Shown piece after piece: positions 8,500-17,314 of a stretch of 64,000 nt of DNA (within the stretch, counting starts at the first letter, position 1; every line of letters starts with the position of its first letter). Position numbers and translations under genes: made by a program. Below the pieces are notes generated by a model. The model was not told the origin of the DNA and did no database searches. It was given only the letters and a program-made list of their open reading frames with translations. The DNA is from Desulfobaculum bizertense DSM 18034 (GTDB taxonomy: Bacteria > Desulfobacterota > Desulfovibrionia > Desulfovibrionales > Desulfovibrionaceae): contig NZ_FUYA01000001.1 in assembly GCF_900167065.1 (NCBI RefSeq), positions 248,001 through 312,000 of the forward strand. Reading direction: 5' to 3'.

Positions 8500-9279
8500 T
8501 TATGAAAAATCAGGAAGAGAGCGAACGTCAAAGGTCTTGCCGCTCATTTCTGGGCGAAGAGCATTGAGGAGCTGCATAAGCCCGCGCGCGGAGTCTTCGG
8601 CACTGATAAGCTGGCCTTTGTCTTTCCAGCCACCAAAGACCGGGCGCAGTTCGTCTGCCTTGAGTCCCGTACTACTGCGTGCTTCTGCCTGCATGGGGGT
8701 GTCGACAATGCCGGGGCGGTACACAAAGCTGATAATGTTTGGTGCTTCTCCTGCCAGCTGTCTGGCGAGGTGCTCCTCTCCTGCCTTTGCCACGCAGTAG
8801 GCCGCTATTCCCGGCTGAACAATTTCTGCTGAGCCAGACCCCACAAACGCTGCAAATGTGCTATCTCTATCGAGCAGCAGGGGAACAAGGAAGCGGATAA
8901 GCTGCCACGCACCAGTGAGGCTGGCATCCATGACCTGCCCAAATTCCCGGGGAGAAATTTCCCAGATTGCAGGGCCGGGGGCGAGATACCCGGCACAGTG
9001 AATAAAGCCGCCAAGGTTGCCTCGCTCGCGAGCCAGTCGGCCAATGCGGTAGGCTGTGTCGACGCAGGCAAGAGACCCGGCAACTGTGCTGTGATGTGCA
9101 TCATACTGAGCTTCTGCACTTTTTTTGTTGCAAAGGCGTAAAGTCTGCGCAAGTTTTTGACGAGAGCGTCCACTTAGCAGAAGATGGGCGCCAGCTTCGG
9201 CAAGCTGGAGTGCCAGCGCCTGCCCAACACCAGACGAGGCTCCCGTAAGGACAACAGTTTTATTTGTGATAAAGCTCAT
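8500..9279 (-). CDS. Short-chain dehydrogenase/reductase
   Basis: 259 residues from ATG 9279, chosen because GAGG lies 5 nt upstream. A longer in-frame start at 9330 has no such support and would run towards the divergent protease gene. The N-terminal Rossmann motif is TGASSGVG (about 11-18). The family catalytic Tyr and Lys are in YCVAKAGE (about 160). This is a classical SDR fold, an NAD(P)-dependent oxidoreductase of unknown substrate. The C-terminal part (SFVYRPGIVDTPMQAEAR) matches the usual PGxxxT segment. It diverges from the preP-like gene. Confidence 0.85.
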   Translation of the reverse strand: MSFITNKTVVLTGASSGVGQALALQLAEAGAHLLLSGRSRQKLAQTLRLCNKKSAEAQYDAHHSTVAGSLACVDTAYRIGRLARERGNLGGFIHCAGYLAPGPAIWEISPREFGQVMDASLTGAWQLIRFLVPLLLDRDSTFAAFVGSGSAEIVQPGIAAYCVAKAGEEHLARQLAGEAPNIISFVYRPGIVDTPMQAEARSSTGLKADELRPVFGGWKDKGQLISAEDSARGLMQLLNALRPEMSGKTFDVRSLPDFS

Positions 9280-9362
9280 GTACACCTCGTAGACGTTACC
9301 AAGAAAAAAAGCTGAATTAACCCCACACAACAGAAAGTCTCTTTCTGGAGGAACACAGCATC

Positions 9363-12251
9363 ATGATACATGGATTTAATTGTCTTGTTGAGAAGGAAAT
9401 CCCGGAAATCGGGGCAAAAGCCAAACTTTTCAAGCATGAGCGCACTGGCGCTGAGCTGATGAGCCTGAGCTGCCCGGACCGGAACAAGGTCTTTGGCGTC
9501 AGCTTCCGTACTCCACCCAAGGATTCCACCGGAGTCCCGCATATTCTGGAGCACTCCGTGCTTTGCGGCTCTGACAAGTACCCGGTCAAGGAACCCTTTG
9601 TTGAACTGCTCAAAGGTTCCCTCCAGACCTTCCTCAATGCATTTACCTATCCTGACAAGACCTGCTACCCCGTGGCAAGCTGCAATGTGCAGGATTTTTA
9701 TAATCTGATTGATGTGTACATCGACGCTGTGTTCCATCCCCGCATTGACGAGAATATTTTCCGTCAGGAAGGCTGGCACTACGAGCTGGAATCTCTGGAC
9801 GCTCCGCTGACCAGAAAGGGTGTTGTCTTTAACGAGATGAAAGGCGTGTACAGCTCTCCCGAAAGCATTCTGCAGGAAACCCTGCAGCATGCCCTGTACC
9901 CAGACATGACCTATGGTCTGGATTCCGGCGGTGCTCCCAAGCATATCCCGGACCTGACCTATGCTGCATTTAAGAATTTCCACGAGACCTATTATCATCC
10001 CTCCAATGCCCGTTTCTGGTTCTATGGTGATGATGACGAAGCAACCCGTCTGGAGCTGGTCGACAAGGCTCTTGAAGGGTACAGCGCTCTGGACGTCGAT
10101 TCTGTTGTTGGTCTCCAGCCAAGCTTTGACGCCCCCCGGACCGTGGTACAGCCCTATGATGGTGGTGCTGATGCCAAGGCCATGTTTGCGCACCAGTGGC
10201 TTCTGTCCGAGACCGCAGACCGTGACTGCGCCCTGCGCATGGAAGTGCTGGAGCATATCCTGATTGGTCTGCCGTCCTCACCGCTTCGCCGCGCTCTCAT
10301 GGAGTCTGGTCTTGGTGAAGATCTTTGCGCCAGCGGCTTTGGTGACGAACTCCGTCAGATGAGCTTTGGTGTTGGCCTCAAGGGCATGAAGGCAGAAGAC
10401 CTTGAAAAGGCCGAAGAGGTCGTGAACCGTGTCCTTTCCGAGCTGGTCGAGGAAGGCCCGAGTCAGGAAATGATCGAAGCCGCGATGAACAGCGTTGAGT
10501 TTGATCTGCGCGAGCAGAACACAGGACGTTTCCCGCGTGGTCTTTCTCTGATGCTTATGTCTCTGACCACGTGGCTTTATGATGGCGATCCCTTTACCCC
10601 GCTGGCCTTTGAGGCGCCGCTTGCCAAGCTCAAGAGTGAACTGGAGCAGGGCGCTCCTGTGTTCCAGGCGCTTATTAAAGAGCAGCTTCTTGAGAATCCG
10701 CATCGCATCACTGTTTTGCTCAAGCCTGAGCAGGGCCTTGCCAAAAAGCAGGACGATGAGGAAAAGGCCGAGCTGGCCAAGATCAAGGACGGCATGAGTG
10801 AAGCCGAGTTGCAGGAGATCATGCAGACCGCTGCCACGCTTAAAGAACTTCAGGGCAAGGCTGACGATCCGGAAGCGCTCAAGAGCATTCCGATGCTTGG
10901 TCTGGAAGATCTTGAGAAAAGCGAAACCCCGCTTCCTCATGATGAGGCCGAGCTGTCTGGGGTACGGACCATGCTGCACGATGTACCTGCACAGGGTATT
11001 GTGTACCTTGATGCTGGTTTTGATCTGCGTGCTGTGGAGCAGGATGACCTGCCGCTGATTCCGCTTTTTGGTCGTGCTCTTTTTGAGATGGGAACAGAGC
11101 TTGAAGACTTTGCCAGCCTTGGAATGCGCATTGCGCGCAAGACCGGTGGCATTGAGCCTGAGACCTTTGTGACGCAGAATCTGAAAGGCGACGCAACACT
11201 GAGTTATCTCTTCCTGCGTGGCAAGGCGATGTCTGAGAACGTGGGTGACATGCTCGACATTCTCCGGGATGTCTTGAGCAGCACCAAGCTCGACAACCGC
11301 CAGCGTTTCCGCCAGATTGTCATGGAAGAAAAAGCTCGACTGGAGCAGCGCATTGTTCCTGCCGGGCACATGGTTGTGCTGAGCCGTCTTCGTGCCCGTT
11401 GTGGCGTTTCTGGCTATCTGAGCGAGCAGCTTGGCGGCATTGATGCCCTGTTTGCGCACCGTCAGCTTCTCAAGGACATTGACGAAGATTGGAATGCTGT
11501 TCTTGCCCGTCTGGAGCGCGTGCGCGAGCGCATTGTGGCTCGTGGCAATCTGCTTTTGAACCTTTCGGCGACTGCGGAGGACATTGCTGCGGCCCGGCCT
11601 GCACTTGAGTCCTTTATTTCCGCTGTTCCTGAGAAGGAACTCACTGCCTGCGAGTGGACCCCGGCAAGCTACCCGACAGCAGAAGGGCTTGCTATTCCGG
11701 CGCAGGTCAATTACGCGGGAGCAATTCTTGACCTCAAGAGCGCTGGCTACACCTTTAGCGGTGCACATTTGGCTGTGAATCGTTTGACCCGCATGGGGTA
11801 TCTGTGGGAGCGTGTTCGTGTGCAGGGCGGAGCCTATGGTGCATTCAGCTCGCTGGATCGCCTGTCTGGTTCTCTCGCTTTTGCATCGTACCGTGACCCG
11901 AACCTCGACGCCACGCTCAAGACCTTTGCCGGAACTGGTGAATTTTTTGCCAGTGCGGACCTGAGTCAGGACGAATGCGTAAAGAGCATTGTTGGTGCCA
12001 TTGGAGAAATGGATGCGTATCTGTTGCCAGATGCGCAGGGCTACACCGCAATGGTTCGGGCGCTGGTTGGTGAAACCGTGGAAGAACGCCAGAAGAACCG
12101 CGACGAACTGCTTGCTGCTGGTCCCGCAGACTTTGCGGCATATGGTAAACTCGTTGCTTCTGCTGCTCAGAACGCAGAGTTTGTTGCTCTTGGTGGCAAA
12201 GAAACTCTCGAAGCTTCAGATGCGTCGCTTCAGGTCGTTGATATCCTGTAA
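9363..12251 (+). CDS. PreP-type M16C metallopeptidase
   Basis: 962 residues, the usual length for presequence-protease (M16C) enzymes, which enclose peptides in a two-halved chamber. The inverted zinc motif HILEH lies at residues 60-64 (His60, Glu63, His64). The distal Glu is probably in FNEMKGVYSS (about 158-165). The M16C-associated domain covers the middle, with a charged helical hairpin (about 460-520) joining the halves. The C-terminal half keeps the Arg/Tyr substrate loop (RVRVQGGAYGAFSS). It degrades oligopeptides, probably in the cytoplasm since no signal peptide is visible. Strong ribosome site GGAGG before ATG 9363. The Fur-type regulator follows on the same strand. Confidence 0.9.
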   Translation: MIHGFNCLVEKEIPEIGAKAKLFKHERTGAELMSLSCPDRNKVFGVSFRTPPKDSTGVPHILEHSVLCGSDKYPVKEPFVELLKGSLQTFLNAFTYPDKTCYPVASCNVQDFYNLIDVYIDAVFHPRIDENIFRQEGWHYELESLDAPLTRKGVVFNEMKGVYSSPESILQETLQHALYPDMTYGLDSGGAPKHIPDLTYAAFKNFHETYYHPSNARFWFYGDDDEATRLELVDKALEGYSALDVDSVVGLQPSFDAPRTVVQPYDGGADAKAMFAHQWLLSETADRDCALRMEVLEHILIGLPSSPLRRALMESGLGEDLCASGFGDELRQMSFGVGLKGMKAEDLEKAEEVVNRVLSELVEEGPSQEMIEAAMNSVEFDLREQNTGRFPRGLSLMLMSLTTWLYDGDPFTPLAFEAPLAKLKSELEQGAPVFQALIKEQLLENPHRITVLLKPEQGLAKKQDDEEKAELAKIKDGMSEAELQEIMQTAATLKELQGKADDPEALKSIPMLGLEDLEKSETPLPHDEAELSGVRTMLHDVPAQGIVYLDAGFDLRAVEQDDLPLIPLFGRALFEMGTELEDFASLGMRIARKTGGIEPETFVTQNLKGDATLSYLFLRGKAMSENVGDMLDILRDVLSSTKLDNRQRFRQIVMEEKARLEQRIVPAGHMVVLSRLRARCGVSGYLSEQLGGIDALFAHRQLLKDIDEDWNAVLARLERVRERIVARGNLLLNLSATAEDIAAARPALESFISAVPEKELTACEWTPASYPTAEGLAIPAQVNYAGAILDLKSAGYTFSGAHLAVNRLTRMGYLWERVRVQGGAYGAFSSLDRLSGSLAFASYRDPNLDATLKTFAGTGEFFASADLSQDECVKSIVGAIGEMDAYLLPDAQGYTAMVRALVGETVEERQKNRDELLAAGPADFAAYGKLVASAAQNAEFVALGGKETLEASDASLQVVDIL

Positions 12252-12418
12252 AACCGTTCTGGGGCTATGCAAACTTGCAGGCCCCGGATTTAAATTTTAT
12301 TGAGCAGACAGTTCCGCAAGATAAGGACAGTATACACCTTGTCCGAAGAAACGCATTTTTGACAGATGGCCCGCCCACTGAACACTGTGACAAACTGTCA
12401 GCCAAGGGGATGATGAGG

Positions 12419-12880
12419 ATGAAAGAACCGCTGGTGGTCTTTACCGATTATCTGGCTCGAAAGAATCTGAAAATGACGCCGCAGCGCCGTTTGATTCTGG
12501 AGATTTTTTTGAAAGAATCCGGGCATCATACGTCTGAGGATCTCTACAACATCGTCAAAAAGTCCGACAAATCCATTGGACAGGCTACGGTCTACAGGAC
12601 TCTGAAACTTCTGTGCGAATCCGGCCTTGCCAAGGAGGTCAACTTTGGTGACGGGGTAACCCGGTATGAACAGCAGTATGGATTTTCTCATCACGATCAC
12701 ATCATCTGCGAAGAATGCGGAAAAGCCATAGCTGTCGTTGATGACAAGATTGAGCAGTTGCAGGAGCGTCTCGCTGCCGAGCACGGCTTTGTGCTCACCG
12801 GGCATGAGATGTATCTCTACGGAATTTGCGCCGACTGCCGCAAGAAAGACAAAAAGCTCAAGGCTGATACTGAGGACTAG
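12419..12880 (+). CDS. fur: Fur-family ferric uptake regulator
   Basis: 153 residues from ATG 12419, chosen because AAGGGG ends 9 nt upstream. Two ATGs just before it and a far upstream start are alternatives. Winged helix at about 15-80 (TPQRRLILEIF, then SIGQATVYRTLKLL as recognition helix). The metal-binding core is HHDH (91-94) and CEEC (97-100), with a second CADC near residue 140 as structural zinc site. The motif HHDHIICEECGKAI matches Fur better than Zur or PerR, but the subclass is inference. It would repress iron uptake genes when Fe(II) is bound. Likely targets in this window are the feo locus and perhaps the TonB operon. Confidence 0.8.
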   Translation: MKEPLVVFTDYLARKNLKMTPQRRLILEIFLKESGHHTSEDLYNIVKKSDKSIGQATVYRTLKLLCESGLAKEVNFGDGVTRYEQQYGFSHHDHIICEECGKAIAVVDDKIEQLQERLAAEHGFVLTGHEMYLYGICADCRKKDKKLKADTED

Positions 12881-12901
12881 GGTCTTTCTCTTACAAAAAA
12901 T

Positions 12902-12932
12902 AACGCCGCCCCGTTTGGGACGGCGTTTTTTT
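12902..12932. terminator. Bidirectional terminator between fur and the kinase gene
   Basis: Hairpin with arms AACGCCG / CGGCGTT extended by GCCCC pairing with GGGAC, flanked by A-rich and T-rich runs on either side. Confidence 0.9.
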
Positions 12933-14877
12933 ATTCGCAGTCGTCTGTAATAGTGATTTCGCCTTCTGGGATGCGGCGGGGAATCCGGACCACGAACTCG
13001 GTCCCGACTCCCGGCGCGGAGTTGACGCCAATGACGCCACCGTGTTGGCGGATAGACTTGTCTGAGACAAACAGGCCAAGGCCCGTGCCCTTGAAGCCCT
13101 TGGAGGAGAAGAACAGCGTAAACATTTTTTCGCGCGTTTCCTGATCCATGCCTGTCCCGTTATCTTCAATGTGGATGCGCAGGATTTCTTCCGTGGCGTG
13201 CACGTCAAAGGTGACCCGATGCTTTTTGTCTGGTGTGCTGTCTGATGCGCAGGCATCCACCGCGTTTTCCAAAAAGTTGACCAGTGCCGCGCTCAGCACA
13301 TGCGCGTCCACGGTCAGGGTACCCGGTGTGCCGTGCAGGTCATATTCAAATTCCACGCCGGCCTTGTGTGCCTGCGGAGCGATGATATTCACGATTGCCT
13401 GAAAGAAGTCTTTCAGCTCGATTTCTTCGACGTTCAGCTCGCGGTTTTTCGCGTAGTGGAGCATTTGCATGACCATTGAGCGGATGCGGTGAGTCAGGTC
13501 TTTCACTGTGTCCCAGCCCGCCTGCATGCGATCTTCATCACCACGTTTCATGCCTGATTCAACGCGGTAAATACCGCCGTCCAGTGCCGTGAGCATTCCC
13601 TTGATGCCATGACTCATGGAACCGATCATCAGGCCGAGCGATGCGAGGTGGTCCTGAAGTTCGCGGATTTGGGTAATGTCTGCGGCAAGCTCCATCACTT
13701 CGGTCACTTCTCCATTTTCATCGCGAAGCGGTGCGGTCCAGACGAGGACATTATATTTTCGTTCGTCTTTGGCCGTAATGATGGTTTCCCGCTGGTGGGT
13801 TTTCCCATCGGCGAAGGTCTTTGCTGCCGGGCATTTGGTACACGGGGTATCTCGGTGGGCCAGCACTTTGTGGCAAGGCACGCCCGGCTCAGCGCCAAAC
13901 AGTTCGTTATAGAGTCTGTTGGAGGCTGTTGTGTTGAAGTCTTTGTCGATGACTGACACGAAGCAGGGAATTTCGTCGAACAGGACCTGGTATTTTTCGC
14001 GGGTTGCGCGCAGCTCATCCTGGAGGCGTTTCACCTCGGTGATGTCTACGGTAAACTCCAGCACCATATCGACTTCGCCTTCCTGATCGAAGATTGGAGC
14101 GGTATGGACAATAACAGGGAGCTGGTCTCCGTCGAAGGTGCGCAGTGTTTTTCTGTAGCGCTGACCTTTGCCTGTCGCAAAGGTTCGTCCTACAGGGCAG
14201 CCTGCATCACGGGCATTGGGGTCTGCGTACAGGTCCCACGAGTTATGCCCAATCATGTTTCCAAATTTCTTTTTATAGAGCTGATTGACCGCAACGATTT
14301 CAAGGTAAGCGTTATGCAGCGAGATAAAGCACGGCATGGCGTTAAAGGTCTCGTTTCCTCCAACGTCGTCGGTAATGCTTCTCAGCGCGCTTGCGATGCC
14401 GTCCACCATTTGACGGGCCGCAACCTGTCGTTCCAGCTCGATGACCTGCGCAGACTTTTCTTCCACCATCCGTTCGAGATTATTCGTATACTCGTTCAGC
14501 TTACGGCGCATATCTATTTTTTCAGATACGCGTTTCAGTGTCGCTTCAAGTATTTCATCCTGAATTGGTTTGGTGATGAAGTCTGCCGCTTCATGTTTCA
14601 GGCTTTGGATTGCCATATCCATATCGCCGTGGCCTGTAATCATAACCACTTCCGCGTCAGGATTTTGCTCCTTCAGCGCAATCAGCAGGTCGACGCCGCT
14701 CATCCCCGGCATCTTGACGTCTGTCAGAATGATTTCTGGCTGCTCTCTGGTATACAGCTCCAGTGCCTCGGCGCCAGTCGATGCCGTGAGTACGCTATAT
14801 CCCAGCTCCTCCAAGCTCATGCCAAGAAATTTCCGGATGTCCTGCTCATCGTCTACAAGAAGTATCGTCTTTTTCAT
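12931..14877 (-). CDS. REC-PAS-PAS hybrid sensor histidine kinase
   Basis: About 650 residues (numbered from an alternative ATG at 14886). The ATG at 14877 is preferred because AGGA sits 10 nt upstream of it but only 1 nt before the other. Order: N-terminal receiver (about 6-122, phospho-Asp56 in ILTDVKMPG, Lys in TKPI), coiled coil (about 125-165), PAS (about 175-285), second PAS (about 300-410), HisKA with His426 (GSMSHGIKG), HATPase (NFLENAVDAC, DNGTGMD, GTGLGLFVS). No membrane segment, so it is a cytoplasmic sensor. The second PAS carries C338, C349 and C352 in a C-x10-C-x2-C-P pattern shared with the kinase near hmc. A receiver at the N-terminus suggests it is an intermediate in a phosphorelay; partner unknown. 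Confidence 0.85.
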   Translation of the reverse strand: MKKTILLVDDEQDIRKFLGMSLEELGYSVLTASTGAEALELYTREQPEIILTDVKMPGMSGVDLLIALKEQNPDAEVVMITGHGDMDMAIQSLKHEAADFITKPIQDEILEATLKRVSEKIDMRRKLNEYTNNLERMVEEKSAQVIELERQVAARQMVDGIASALRSITDDVGGNETFNAMPCFISLHNAYLEIVAVNQLYKKKFGNMIGHNSWDLYADPNARDAGCPVGRTFATGKGQRYRKTLRTFDGDQLPVIVHTAPIFDQEGEVDMVLEFTVDITEVKRLQDELRATREKYQVLFDEIPCFVSVIDKDFNTTASNRLYNELFGAEPGVPCHKVLAHRDTPCTKCPAAKTFADGKTHQRETIITAKDERKYNVLVWTAPLRDENGEVTEVMELAADITQIRELQDHLASLGLMIGSMSHGIKGMLTALDGGIYRVESGMKRGDEDRMQAGWDTVKDLTHRIRSMVMQMLHYAKNRELNVEEIELKDFFQAIVNIIAPQAHKAGVEFEYDLHGTPGTLTVDAHVLSAALVNFLENAVDACASDSTPDKKHRVTFDVHATEEILRIHIEDNGTGMDQETREKMFTLFFSSKGFKGTGLGLFVSDKSIRQHGGVIGVNSAPGVGTEFVVRIPRRIPEGEITITDDCE

Positions 14878-14929
14878 CTTGTTCATGTCCTGTTTTCATA
14901 GTGGATGAGTAGTGTTCATGGGGGCGTGC

Positions 14930-15446
14930 GAGAATTTGTCTCGCGCTCTGCAAGGGGCGCCGGGCGGGTGGGTTTTGTTTTATTGGGGCGCTGCCCCAAA
15001 CCCTGCAAGGGGCGCCAGGGTGGGCGGGGACTCTGTCCCCGCACCTCTGCAAGGGGCGCTGCCCCTTGACCCCGCCCAAGGACGAGGCCCTTGGGAATCC
15101 CGCTTTCGCTGGAATATAAGGCTGAGTGGGATGAGAGCAAAGCTCTCCTCTCCATCAGCCTTATATTTCAGCTAATGGGCACCCAGTGCGTTCTTTTTCT
15201 TTGCGCCCCAACCCTTTCTTTCTGAACGCGAGCGTTCAGAAAGAAAATGGTGGCGAACTCGCAGAAGAGAAAGACTTTCTTATCGCATTCTCACCCAAGT
15301 TTGAATTTCATTCACGCGAAGCGTGGATGGAATTCAAACTCGCTGAGGATACGTAAGGGAATCATTCCCTTACGCGGGGGCTTGGGGGCTGGCCCCCAAT
15401 CTTCACCCATCCAGCACTTCCGCGCATCACCTCATGGGGAGCGCTT
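14930..15446. repeat. Cassette of stem-loop palindromes in a gene-free stretch
   Basis: No credible gene lies between 14905 and 15494. Instead I see a series of inverted repeats: AAGGGGC gct GCCCCTT (about 15051-15067); a long imperfect stem at 15111-15170 with AATATAAGGCTGA pairing with TCAGCCTTATATTTC; perfect 15-bp arms TTTCTTTCTGAACGC around a 2-nt loop at 15215-15246; near-perfect arms AGTTTGAATT...ATTCACGC at 15299-15340; and perfect 11-bp arms CGTAAGGGAAT at 15352-15374. GGGGCGCTGCCCC-type units recur at 14950-15070. The layout resembles intergenic repeat cassettes of this group, but copy number cannot be known from one window. Confidence 0.7.
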
Positions 15447-15483
15447 CAAAAAAGCGGTGTACAGGATGAGCCTGCACACCGCT
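15447..15483 (-). terminator. Terminator after the usp-receiver operon
   Basis: On the minus strand, arms AGCGGTGTGCAGG / CCTGTACACCGCT with a 4-nt loop are followed by TTTTTT. It lies 12 bp after the stop of the receiver gene. Confidence 0.85.
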
Positions 15484-15494
15484 GAACTGGTGAA

Positions 15495-15863
15495 TTAGCG
15501 TGCCGGGCTGTCCCCGAGGGTTTCTTTGACGATACACAAGAGTTTTTGTGGGTCAAAGGGTTTTGGAACGACGGCGACGGCGCGGTTCACAGCGTGCTGG
15601 ACGCCAGTGAGTCCACTGACGACGATAATGGGGATGTCTCGGAGTTCGGGGTCCTGAGAGATTCTGCGATAGAATCGGGGACCCCATTCACCGGGCATTT
15701 CGATGTCGAGGGTAATGAGATCAGGCATTTCGTTGGTGACGATGTCGAGAGCGTCGGAGCTGTCGATAGCGGAGCAGGTTGCGAAGCCGTTATCGTGGAA
15801 GAGGTCGGTCAGATATTCAACGATGCTTGGATCGTCGTCGACAATCATGATCTTCTTGGACAT
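15495..15863 (-). CDS. Stand-alone receiver protein (paralogue 1)
   Basis: 122 residues, a single CheY-like receiver with no output domain. Acidic pocket DDD (9-11), phospho-Asp53 in TLDIEMPG, Thr/Ser in VVSG (about 82-85) and Lys in PKPFDP (about 102) are all present. It shares an unusual segment after the phospho-site (EMPGEWGPRFYRRISQ) with the receiver encoded next to it, so the two are paralogues. The gene is last in the usp-receiver-receiver group directly downstream of the hmc operon. It could be a phosphate sink or shuttle for a nearby kinase. Known hmc clusters in Desulfovibrio are followed by rrf1/rrf2 regulators; equivalence is not shown. Confidence 0.85.
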   Translation of the reverse strand: MSKKIMIVDDDPSIVEYLTDLFHDNGFATCSAIDSSDALDIVTNEMPDLITLDIEMPGEWGPRFYRRISQDPELRDIPIIVVSGLTGVQHAVNRAVAVVPKPFDPQKLLCIVKETLGDSPAR

Positions 15864-15929
15864 TAAGAATCCCCTGTATCGGGTCCTTACGTGCAGGGTA
15901 AGGACGGCGTTGTGGACGTAAAGGTTAAG

Positions 15930-16286
15930 TTATTCTCCAATGGTTTCGCGGATAGCGCGAAGCAGTTCTTCGGGGTCGAAGGGCTTGGTAAAGCTGGCGA
16001 CGGCTTTTTGCACGGCGTAGCGATTCCCTGCGAGTCCGCTGACCACGATGACCGGGATTGATTCGAATTCTGGGTTCTGCGAGAGTTTCCGATAGAATCG
16101 GGGACCCCATTCTTCGGGCATTTCCAGGTCAAGGGTGATGAGGTCTGGGCGTTCATTTTCGACAACGTCGTAGGCTTCTGCTCCATCTGCTGCAGTACAG
16201 ACGTCATACCCATTATCTGAGAAAAGGTCTGACATGTAGGAGACGATGTTGGGATCATCATCGATGATGAGAATTTTTTTTGCCAT
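15930..16286 (-). CDS. Stand-alone receiver protein (paralogue 2)
   Basis: 118 residues from ATG 16286, chosen because GAGG lies 6-8 nt upstream; a GTG 12 nt further up is the alternative. Single receiver with acidic pocket DDD (9-11), phospho-Asp53 (TLDLEMPE), VVSG and TKPFDP. It shares the EMPEEWGPRFYRKLSQ segment with its neighbour. No DNA-binding domain, so any effect is by protein contact or phosphotransfer. It lies between the tandem Usp gene and the second receiver, with a 66-bp gap before the latter containing a GTCCTTAC / GTAAGGAC hairpin. It is probably cotranscribed with usp. Confidence 0.85.
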   Translation of the reverse strand: MAKKILIIDDDPNIVSYMSDLFSDNGYDVCTAADGAEAYDVVENERPDLITLDLEMPEEWGPRFYRKLSQNPEFESIPVIVVSGLAGNRYAVQKAVASFTKPFDPEELLRAIRETIGE

Positions 16287-16339
16287 GAAGTACCTCACTT
16301 CGCTTGGCGGAAAACGGATGTTTTCCGTATTTATATGCC

Positions 16340-17260
16340 TCAGGAGAGGCTTTGTACCTTATCTGGACGGTTCACGCTGACAACGGGAGCGGTTGCGCGA
16401 ACAATGACATGTTCCATTGTGCTGCCAATGCGTGCCTGCTCTGGGTCGCTGTCATGGTTGTGATGAGCCATGACGATAAGGTCGGCTTGCCTTTCGCGGG
16501 CAAACTTCACGATTTCAACGTACGGAACCCCTTCCCATGCTTCGACGCTCCAGTTCCGGAACTCTTTGAGCTGCGATGTATACTCGCTGTGCATTCTGCG
16601 GCGGGCATCCATGAGGGCGTCTTCGATTTCGTCCTGGGACATGGTTTTTCCTGCCGCGATGTTGGAGATATCCAGCGCGTGGAAAAGGTTCAGTTTGCAG
16701 TCGAGGTCTTTGGCGACACTGGCGGCAAATTGGAAGGCGTGAGAAGCGGGGGTAGAGAAGTCGGTTGCGAAAACGATGTTGGAGATGCCTCCCCAATAGG
16801 AGGCGGCGGGTCGGCTCACGGTGAGAACAGGGCAACGGGCGGCTTTTGCCACGCGCTGGAGAGTACTGCCGGGGATGCCGTATCTGTAGTAGGGTGAATC
16901 TTCACGGGCACTTGCGCCCATGATAACGAGGTCAGCGGACGTGTCTCTTGCCTGCCGCAGGATTTCTCGATGCGGGAGGCCAGTTGTTACCCGGATTTTG
17001 ACCTCGGGGTTTGCCTCAAACTGTCTGAGGTAAAAGTTGTAGATTTCATCTTTCACGGAGTCAAGATAGTTGTCATCAAGGGTGACTTCTTCGCCCGTGC
17101 GGACGTCTTTCACAACCTGACTAAAGGCTCGGGTGGGGATGCCAAGCACGTGAAAGACAGTGAGTTCGGCCCCATGACGCTTTGCCAGCTCAAAGGCGAC
17201 GCGAGCGGCGTGGTCGCAGGCCGGAGTAGCAGAGGTCGCGAACAGGATTTTCTTGAACAT
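16340..17260 (-). CDS. Tandem universal stress protein (UspA family)
   Basis: 306 residues made of two Usp domains (about 1-150 and 155-300). Each starts with a hydrophobic strand and Ala/Ser-rich loop (ILFATSATPACDHAARVAFE; NIVFATDFSTPASHAFQFAA). The first ends with the nucleotide-loop pattern GASAREDSPYYRYGIPGST, the second with MAHHNHDSDPEQARIGSTME, both near the G-x2-G-x9-G-[ST] ATP-binding pattern. It probably binds ATP or acts in stress or redox adaptation in the cytoplasm. It lies just downstream of the hmc terminator and upstream of two receivers, on the same strand. AGAGGG precedes ATG 17260. Confidence 0.85.
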   Translation of the reverse strand: MFKKILFATSATPACDHAARVAFELAKRHGAELTVFHVLGIPTRAFSQVVKDVRTGEEVTLDDNYLDSVKDEIYNFYLRQFEANPEVKIRVTTGLPHREILRQARDTSADLVIMGASAREDSPYYRYGIPGSTLQRVAKAARCPVLTVSRPAASYWGGISNIVFATDFSTPASHAFQFAASVAKDLDCKLNLFHALDISNIAAGKTMSQDEIEDALMDARRRMHSEYTSQLKEFRNWSVEAWEGVPYVEIVKFARERQADLIVMAHHNHDSDPEQARIGSTMEHVIVRATAPVVSVNRPDKVQSLS

Positions 17261-17277
17261 AGGCCCTCTCTAGCTTT

Positions 17278-17307
17278 GAAAAAGAGGGGAGCGGGATGCC
17301 CCCCTCC
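17278..17307 (-). terminator. Terminator at the end of the hmc operon
   Basis: On the minus strand, GAGGGG / CCCCTC arms with an 11-nt loop are followed by TTTTTC, 8 bp after the hmcF stop. Confidence 0.75.
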
Positions 17308-17314
17308 AGAGTGC

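Noticed and set aside
9276-11768. Long minus-strand frames opposite the protease gene
   Set aside because: They are shadows of a GC-biased coding gene; the plus-strand product has full M16C motifs.
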